A stretch of DNA of 64,000 nucleotides from Microvelia longipes (Eukaryota; Arthropoda; Insecta; Hemiptera; Veliidae). Positions 58,246 to 64,000 of the stretch are shown here, piece by piece. The DNA lies in NCBI GenBank assembly GCA_018340805.1, contig JACMZG010000008.1, positions 19,459,118-19,523,117 of the forward strand, in the 5' to 3' direction. The stretch's first letter is position 1. Each line of letters opens with the position of its first letter. The position numbers and the translations under genes are program-made. The notes beneath the pieces were generated by a model, which was not told the origin of the DNA, made no database searches, and saw only the letters and a program-made list of their open reading frames with translations.

Positions 58246-59594
58246 TAGTCCAAGAGCCAGCCCTAAAAAATATGACATTTTGTACTACTTCAAACCAAAT
58301 GTTTAGAAAATATGCCTTAAATTATAAAGGAAAAGCATGCTTTCACTGAAAAAAATTTTAGTCTAGTGACAAGCATAACTCGTACTTAATTTGACTTTTC
58401 TTGCAGTACCTCTTATTGTAATTGATGGAAGTAGCGTTAACTTGTAACAAGCATGTGTTCTTATGACAAGATTATAGGTTTTTACTACAACAACATAAGG
58501 TATCACCTTGGAGCAAGAATAAAATTATTCTCGTAGGAAGGCCTAAGAAGTTGGTGTTGGATTAGGTTTACTTATACCAAATAAAACAGCCGAAGTATAC
58601 CTATACTTGCCATAACACAGAAATTAATGTCATTACGCTTGAGAGTAGCGTAAGTCTGGATTGTCTCAAGCTCTATAAACTTATCTCTAGCATAGACATT
58701 CACAGAATTTGATAATCTTGTGACAAGGACAATTGTGCTTGTAATAAAGCTAATATGGACTTCCCTGTAGTATTAAGCTTAATGTTACAGTATGTTTAGC
58801 ACTAAACTTGGTACAAAAATTCAATCTAATTATACTTGTGACAGGTATATCGCCAACAAGTTTAACAAATTCTTGTCGTGAGGCCACTGGCGTTGGTTCT
58901 ATAATAAGTATAATTAACACTCGTCTGAATTCCACTAGCATTCTCACTACCAATCATTTTTTTCAGTGCATAGTCTGTCTAAAAAATGGACCCCCCCCCA
59001 AAAATGCCCATTTTCGGAGCTAAAAAATCGCACAATCTAGATCTATCAATCTACTATCTAGATCTAAAATCGCACAAATTTCAGTTTTCTTGAAAAGTGG
59101 TTCCCTGTGGGTCGTGTGCAAAACATGAAGAGAACATTTCTTTAAGGTGATAAAATGTTCTATAAAAAGAATGTTTAATAATTAAAATCGGATGAGCAAA
59201 GTTATGACTCTTTGAAAAACACCAAAATATGTTTAATTTATGCAAAATTAGCGAATTCCTTTGAAAATATTGGCTTTTTGGGCATTTTTTGGATATTTAA
59301 CTAATATCATAACTTCAGTTGTGATAATCCGATTTTTACGAAAAAACACTCGCTTTATAGGAAATTTTGTTAACTTGAAAAATGTTATCTTCATTTTGCA
59401 CACAACCTACAGGAAACCACTTATTGCAAGAAAACTGGAATTTGTAATATTTTGAGTGAGCGCATTCATACGCGATAGGCAGATATATAGATAAGCAGAC
59501 TATGCTTTTCCTTCATAATTTAAGGTATATTTTCTGAAAAATTCGTTTGAAGTAGTACAAAATGAGCCACATTTTTTAGGCCTGACTCTCGGAC
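58246..59594. mobile_element. Inverted-repeat unit, ~95-bp arms
   Basis: Left arm 58246-58341 and right arm 59501-59594 are reverse complements with scattered mismatches. Landmarks: CCTAAAAAATATGACATTTT, TTTTGTACTACTTCAAACCA, CTTAAATTATAAAGGAAAAG. The ~1.16-kb interior has no transposase. A K-family fragment (AAACTTGGTACAAAAATTC near 58803) lies inside, and the right part is occupied by a second foldback (58968-59505). It may be a transposon or two inverted insertions of one repeat. Confidence 0.65.
58968..59505. mobile_element. Nested foldback element
   Basis: Ends GCATAGTCTGTCT (58968-58980) and AGCAGACTATGC (59494-59505) are inverted. Inside, 59075-59210 and 59304-59444 are diverged reverse complements (CAGTTTTCTTG, CTGTGGGTCGTGTGCAAAA, ATCGGAT..CAAAGTTATGA). 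A run of 9-10 C lies at 58991. The right end meets the right arm of the outer unit exactly. The 64-codon frame 59261-59455 is a by-product. Confidence 0.75.
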
Positions 59595-60139
59595 TATATG
59601 TCCGGTAATAAAATAGATTTCAATTGTTGCTTTTAAAAAAACGGGAAGGGCCATAGCCCAAAATCATGTCTGCCCATAACATTGTATTTAAGCTTGCTAG
59701 TTTTCTTTCCAAGCCCAACAATGGATCTTGGAGTCTTATATTTTTTGGAAAGCATGCACAAAAGATGCACAAGAGATAAGGAATATTCAACCGAATCAAT
59801 TTTTTATGCGTAAATGAAAAAGCATAATCTGTGATCTGTACATAATCAAAAGAGACCTACACAAAATTAGACGACATTAAAAGGAAAATATCACACCAAT
59901 CATGCCGGACAGACTATAAAGTTATAAATAAAGTTGAACTCAACTTTCGGTTGACTTAATCCCTTTTTTCTGTTTCTCCACGCTTTCTACTCAGGCGCTG
60001 TAATGATCTGTTGACATAATATTCATATTTTAGCAGTAGACACACTTTTCCTTTTAAAACGTTACTTAATTTTTTTTTATTCTTCTCATATTAGATTTTA
60101 AGTTTTCTTAGTCGTCATTTTTACTTTTCCTCATTTAAA
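59595..60139. other. Nothing recognised
   Basis: AT-rich; CGGACTATATGTCCG at 59590-59604 is a small palindrome at the edge of the inverted-repeat unit. Confidence 0.4.
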
Positions 60140-60190
60140 AGGAAAGTATTGTGTTTGTACTAAAACTTTTAAAAAAACCGAGATTAAAAT
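60140..60190 (+). repeat. M block (family K 5' part)
   Basis: AGGAAAGTATTGTGTTTGTA CTAAAACTTTT...AACCGAGATT; matches 40540-40575 reversed and 32618. Confidence 0.65.
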
Positions 60191-60639
60191 ATTAGTTAAA
60201 TAACTTAGCCATTTTTTGCTAAGTTTGCTAAGGCTCTTTCGTCTTGTTATTTATTCTACTTTTTTTAATATTATTATTTTTAAATCGCATACTTTTAATC
60301 TTCACTTTAAAAATAATAAATATTTATAAATTTATAAATATTTAACAAAAAGAAAATTAGTCAAGTGTCCACATTGAAGTTACTAAATGTAGTTTTTAAT
60401 GGAAGAAATAATGAATATTTATTATTAATTATTGTTTGAATGTTTTCCTATGAATTTAATAATGTGAAGGAATGAATGAAATGTTAATGTTTACAAAAAA
60501 GGAATTAACAATATAATAAAACGCCTGCATGAAAACTAAAAAACATCAATAATGCCAGGTATTGTAAATACCGTTAGCCTGGGTTCCCTCGTACCAAACA
60601 ATAAATTTAGAAAATGAAAAATCGATATTTTTTTTACAA
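60191..60639. other. AT-rich, nothing recognised
   Basis: No feature. Confidence 0.4.
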
Positions 60640-60780
60640 AAACAAGAGGCCTTTGGCCTCTTAGGAGTTCCGAGGCCTCCCTGTGGCAGCTTTGCGGCCA
60701 TATGGTTGTTGTACTTTATCAGTTCGTTATATAACTGGTTTATATGTAAGTGGCATACTGTCACGATATAAGCTAATTTT
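60640..60780 (-). repeat. Family K 3' end, simple form
   Basis: AACAAGAGGCC-TTT-GGCCTC is an 8-bp stem with a 3-nt loop (60644-60662). Then come GAGGCCTCCCTGTGGCAGCT, TTGCGGCCATATGGTTGTTG and TGGCATACTGTCACGATATA. It aligns over ~130 bp with 50870-51000, showing that the GC array there belongs to family K. The 72-codon minus frame is incidental. Confidence 0.8.
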
Positions 60781-60829
60781 CAAATTTATTAATCAATCGG
60801 TTTGGTAGAAACTTTGTAGAAAATGGAAT

Positions 60830-61110
60830 CATATAAAAGTAATGTACCCTATTGCTTTAAAATCTTAATGTCATTAATCCACAATAAAGACAGCAAAAAT
60901 TCACTCAACATCAAAAACTTATCGGAATTAGCTAGAACTTAATGTACATATGCTACTATATTTGGCAAACAACAAAAAAACACAAAAAAGCAACAAACAA
61001 AAAAGCTCATTTTTCCTTTGGAAATTCGCTGAAAGTATTCAAACATTTTTTTGACTATGACGTTATTAATGACTAAACCAAAATTTCCAAAAATCATAAA
61101 CCCTAAAAAA
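60830..61110 (+). repeat. Two family K fragments
   Basis: AATGTCATTAATCCACAATA AAGACAGCAAAAATTCA at 60868-60905, and GACTATGACGTTATTAATGA plus CCAAAATTTCCAAAAATCAT at 61052-61096. Both are CRE-block regions with the octamer mutated. Confidence 0.6.
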
Positions 61111-61999
61111 TGGTGATCGCTGGGAATAAAAAGGATTCCTTATGATCTGAAAAGCAATCAAGTCCCAGATGGAGAAGATGAGGGAGAGAATTTGATAAGG
61201 TGAAGAAAACAACCGAGGTTCCCGACTTTTGCTGTCAGGCAAGTTTCTTTTGATAATATTGAGAAACTGAAATCGTAAATTTTATAACCTTTAGGAGAAT
61301 ATTACTCGATGAATGTGTAATAACATGGATTTCATTTTTAAATGTTTATTTATAGTTAAAAGATCAAATAAAAGATATTCCTTTTCATAAACTTTTTTAT
61401 TTATCTTATTACTAGAGTTTTCTTTATCTACGTAAAAAAAATTTACATATTTAAACTGCAATATTGTTGTGTAATAGTTATAATAATAAAGAAATATCAA
61501 TACGAATGCTATGAATGAAATACGTCAATAGCAAAGTAACTATCACGATGAATCCCATAGTAAATCGCTTATATGTTATGATTAAGTTTCTTTGCCAAAG
61601 TAGATAGTATAGTTGTACAGTTGATACTTAATAGACTGATAAGCTTATCTGTTATCTAGACAGGGGACTTAGTTAAGTCACGCTTAGCTAAGCCCTATCG
61701 ATTATATTTACTACTATCCACTGATACTGTTATATAAAAATAAATAATATATTCCTAATATTCTTTTTTGACAATGCTCTTGCTTTGCCCTATAGAGACA
61801 TATATTAGTTATCCCCTCCTAAAGGAAGGAAGGGGGAGCACTGTCTTGTCGGCACAAACCGTAAATAAGGATTGAAAAAGTTAAAGTCCATGTGCCTTAG
61901 TTTGGGTAAATAATTTTATGATTTTTGACAAATGAGATGCATGACTAGTAATAGTAATAGTATGACACACATAGACATTTGACAGTAGTCAAATAAGGT
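61111..61999. other. Nothing recognised
   Basis: AT-rich; GACAGGGGACTTAGTTAAGT and CTTAGCTAAGCCCTA at 61660-61696 form a weak inverted pair. No gene. Confidence 0.4.
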
Positions 62000-62110
62000 T
62001 GGCCTGATTTGAAATTGAGGGCGTGGTTAAACAACCAGGACTAACCTTATTGGCTCTCTCCCATTATTTTCCCACGATGTCAATTGATTTGAGTCATGTG
62101 TCGTATTATA
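62000..62110 (-). mobile_element. End fragment of the 23.3-kb TIR transposon family
   Basis: 62078-62110 reads TGTCAATTGATTT...GTGTCGTATTATA, the TIR of 23342-24262. The adjoining ~70 bp resemble the reversed left end of that element, so this is an inverted left-end fragment. The 69-codon plus frame starting at 62023 spans it. Confidence 0.7.
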
Positions 62111-62330
62111 GAAATTTGAAATATATTTTGACAAAAATAAAATTTCCCTTTCAAATAGCAGTTAAAGTTTTTTCTTACAAAAGTTTTGACGTTGAATTCA
62201 AATATGCTTTTAGATTCATGTTTTCTTGTTGAGATTAACGCAATCATAACATTTAATTAAATTTTATGATTGAGCTTTGTTCAACGAAATCATAGCTATT
62301 ATTAATAATTATTATTATTGGTAATAAATA

Positions 62331-62358
62331 ACACACGGCTAGAACAATTATTTGACAC
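62331..62358 (+). mobile_element. Second TIR-like end of the same family
   Basis: ACACACGGCTAGAACAATTA TTTGACAC resembles the left TIR of 23342 with several changes. The two ends at 62.1 and 62.3 kb point away from each other, so they do not bound one element. Confidence 0.5.
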
Positions 62359-62636
62359 AAATTAAATTTCACTTTTATGAAACGGTTTAGGTCTATTCTC
62401 ATGTAACTTTCGACGCTAAATTTAACTATGGACTTGGCTTCACCCTAGAATGTTTTGAGAAAATATGACCCTCATATTTTTCTTGCCGACCGAATCCAAA
62501 AACCGAAAAAAGTTTAAGTCAGAGAGTTAATATTAGAAATGATTTTTGAAAAAATGAGAACTTAGTATCATAAGTAGCAGATTGTTTAAAATTTTTGTTG
62601 CCGCGATTTAAAAAAACGATTCTTTATATATTTGAA

Positions 62637-62639
62637 TAC

Positions 62640-62671
<32 letters not shown>

Positions 62672-62705
62672 ATATATATATATATAAATATAAATATATA
62701 TAAAA
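62637..62705. repeat. (TA)n microsatellite
   Basis: Short interrupted TA/TAAA tract. Confidence 0.9.
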
Positions 62706-64000
62706 TACAATAGGCTGAAGAAATTTAAGATAATACAGGAAATGGTAGTAAGAAGCAATAAAACTTAACCAGGTTTCTTTAATAAGAGGTATTAATATTA
62801 AAGTATTAATAAGTAAACCAAATTTTAAACATATCAGGTGTACATTTCGGGAATTATTTGCTGCTTACGATCTGACACGACATAACATCATATATTTTCG
62901 CATTAAAGGAAAATATTTTTTAATGATAACAAATCAAAGTTAATTACACAGCAGATGGCAGCACTGGCCACCCTTTTTCGCTTCGTCGTGATTACAATAA
63001 TCTCTATAAACTCACTTAAATGCCACCAAACTCTTTGTCCTTTTCTCCCCACTCAAGCAACCTTAACAACTTTTACCCTCCAACTGTTTTGATTTACAGT
63101 CAAAAGTATAAGAAAATGTAAGATAACATTTAGAAAAAAATTATACGCATTTAAAATCAAAAAATTTCAATATTGGTTGACATATATAGAAATGTAAAAG
63201 CTAAGTTATAAAGGTAAGCGGTGTGTTAAAGATCCCTAAAATGAAAAGTTTCCTCTGAACATGAATCAATTTCCGTTATTAGAATCGTCAACTATTTAAT
63301 ACTTAAATGTATTTATTACTTGTTAATTTGAATTACCGTAGGATAATAAGGAAGTCATTGTAGTTTGAAAAAGTTAAATAATGTTAATGTTATTGATTAA
63401 CATATAAAACAATTATGGGGTCGTAAAAATATAATTCTCTGTAGTTAACAGAATAAAGGGTCAGAGAAAATGAAGATAAGGAGCTTATCGGAGCACTGTC
63501 TATCAGTATTTTTCCACCCCCTGTTTTTATCTCTTTATAAAGGCGAAACACTTTACCTCCCTCCTCCGGTCAGAAAGTGAAAAGTAGGAGCTTTTTTATT
63601 ATCCTCAGTGATTCATAATATAAAGTACAAGAAATAAAAGAAGATTCATGGAAAATTGGTGTGTGGCAATTTGTGATTTGATATTTGTTTTTGTATAACC
63701 AAATTTGTAACGCAAATACGATGCATTTTATCAGTGACGAGTTTATGTCAGTATTTCCTTATTTTCTTTAGAATCTTCTGTATAGAAAGGAAGTTATAAT
63801 TGTTATAATATAGATGAACTAGGTTTGAAAATATTACCTGATTGTGCGAAGGTCCTAATTCGACCACAAATATGATGAAAAGGAAGGAACAAGAGGTAAA
63901 ATAAAAATCTATGTAGCATAGCCCATTTCTCTCTTTAATTTATAGATCCCCGATACTCTCTCGTCAATTCTCATAAAACTTGATTTTAAAGAAACTTGGT
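62706..64000. other. AT-rich, nothing recognised
   Basis: No frame, RNA signal or confidently shared repeat to the end of the window. Confidence 0.45.

Overview
The window is eukaryotic, non-genic DNA. It is AT-rich (roughly 70 % AT by eye), has no operons, no long intact reading frame, and very many dispersed, tandem and inverted repeats. An invertebrate animal genome, probably arthropod, fits best. That is inference from composition, tRNA-derived SINE-like sequence, a degenerate non-LTR retrotransposon and many short TIR elements; nothing here fixes the species. I found no host protein-coding exon, rRNA or intact tRNA gene that I can support. The only recognisable protein sequence is the C-terminal part of a non-LTR retrotransposon reverse transcriptase (9980-10668, minus strand), broken by frameshifts. 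A run of Ns (14496-15429) is an assembly gap.

Layout. 1-7112: a giant imperfect palindrome. Each arm is A-B-A (A about 0.8 kb, B about 1.2 kb), joined by (TA)n tracts, around a core of short C-unit copies and about 300 bp of unique sequence. 7221-7549: a decayed 20-bp tandem repeat running into a perfect 46-bp-arm palindrome. 8.5-10.7 kb: microsatellites and the retrotransposon relic. 11-16 kb: copies of families F, E, P and M, a GC-richer island, a small TIR element and the gap. 17-22 kb: several minisatellites, a tRNA-derived element and families Q and F. 22.6-31 kb: the densest repeat region, with families K, D, E, F and P; one D copy is split by a 0.9-kb TIR transposon. 31-52 kb: scattered copies of K/M, D, Q and P, small foldbacks and GA- or AGTGATA-rich blocks. 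50.8-52.3 kb: a strikingly GC-rich hairpin array and S/P repeats. 53-64 kb: two copies of a 255-bp foldback MITE with 9-bp target duplications, a 1.35-kb inverted-repeat unit containing a second foldback, and sparse family fragments.

The most unusual signals are these. (1) Family K is a dispersed element of about 450 bp whose GC-rich end takes a different form in each copy: a 22-bp tandem array at 25.1 kb, a chain of hairpins each with a 3-nt loop at 50.8 kb, and simple forms elsewhere. (2) The octamer TGACGTCA (a CRE-type palindrome) occurs 15 times where about 0.5 is expected by composition, mostly inside families K, D, S and the MITE. (3) The 7-kb palindrome, which is either a real structure or a read/assembly artefact. 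(4) The MITE pair with clean 9-bp target-site duplications. Family letters are labels used only in this annotation. Boundaries come from reading copies against each other by eye and may be off by several bases.
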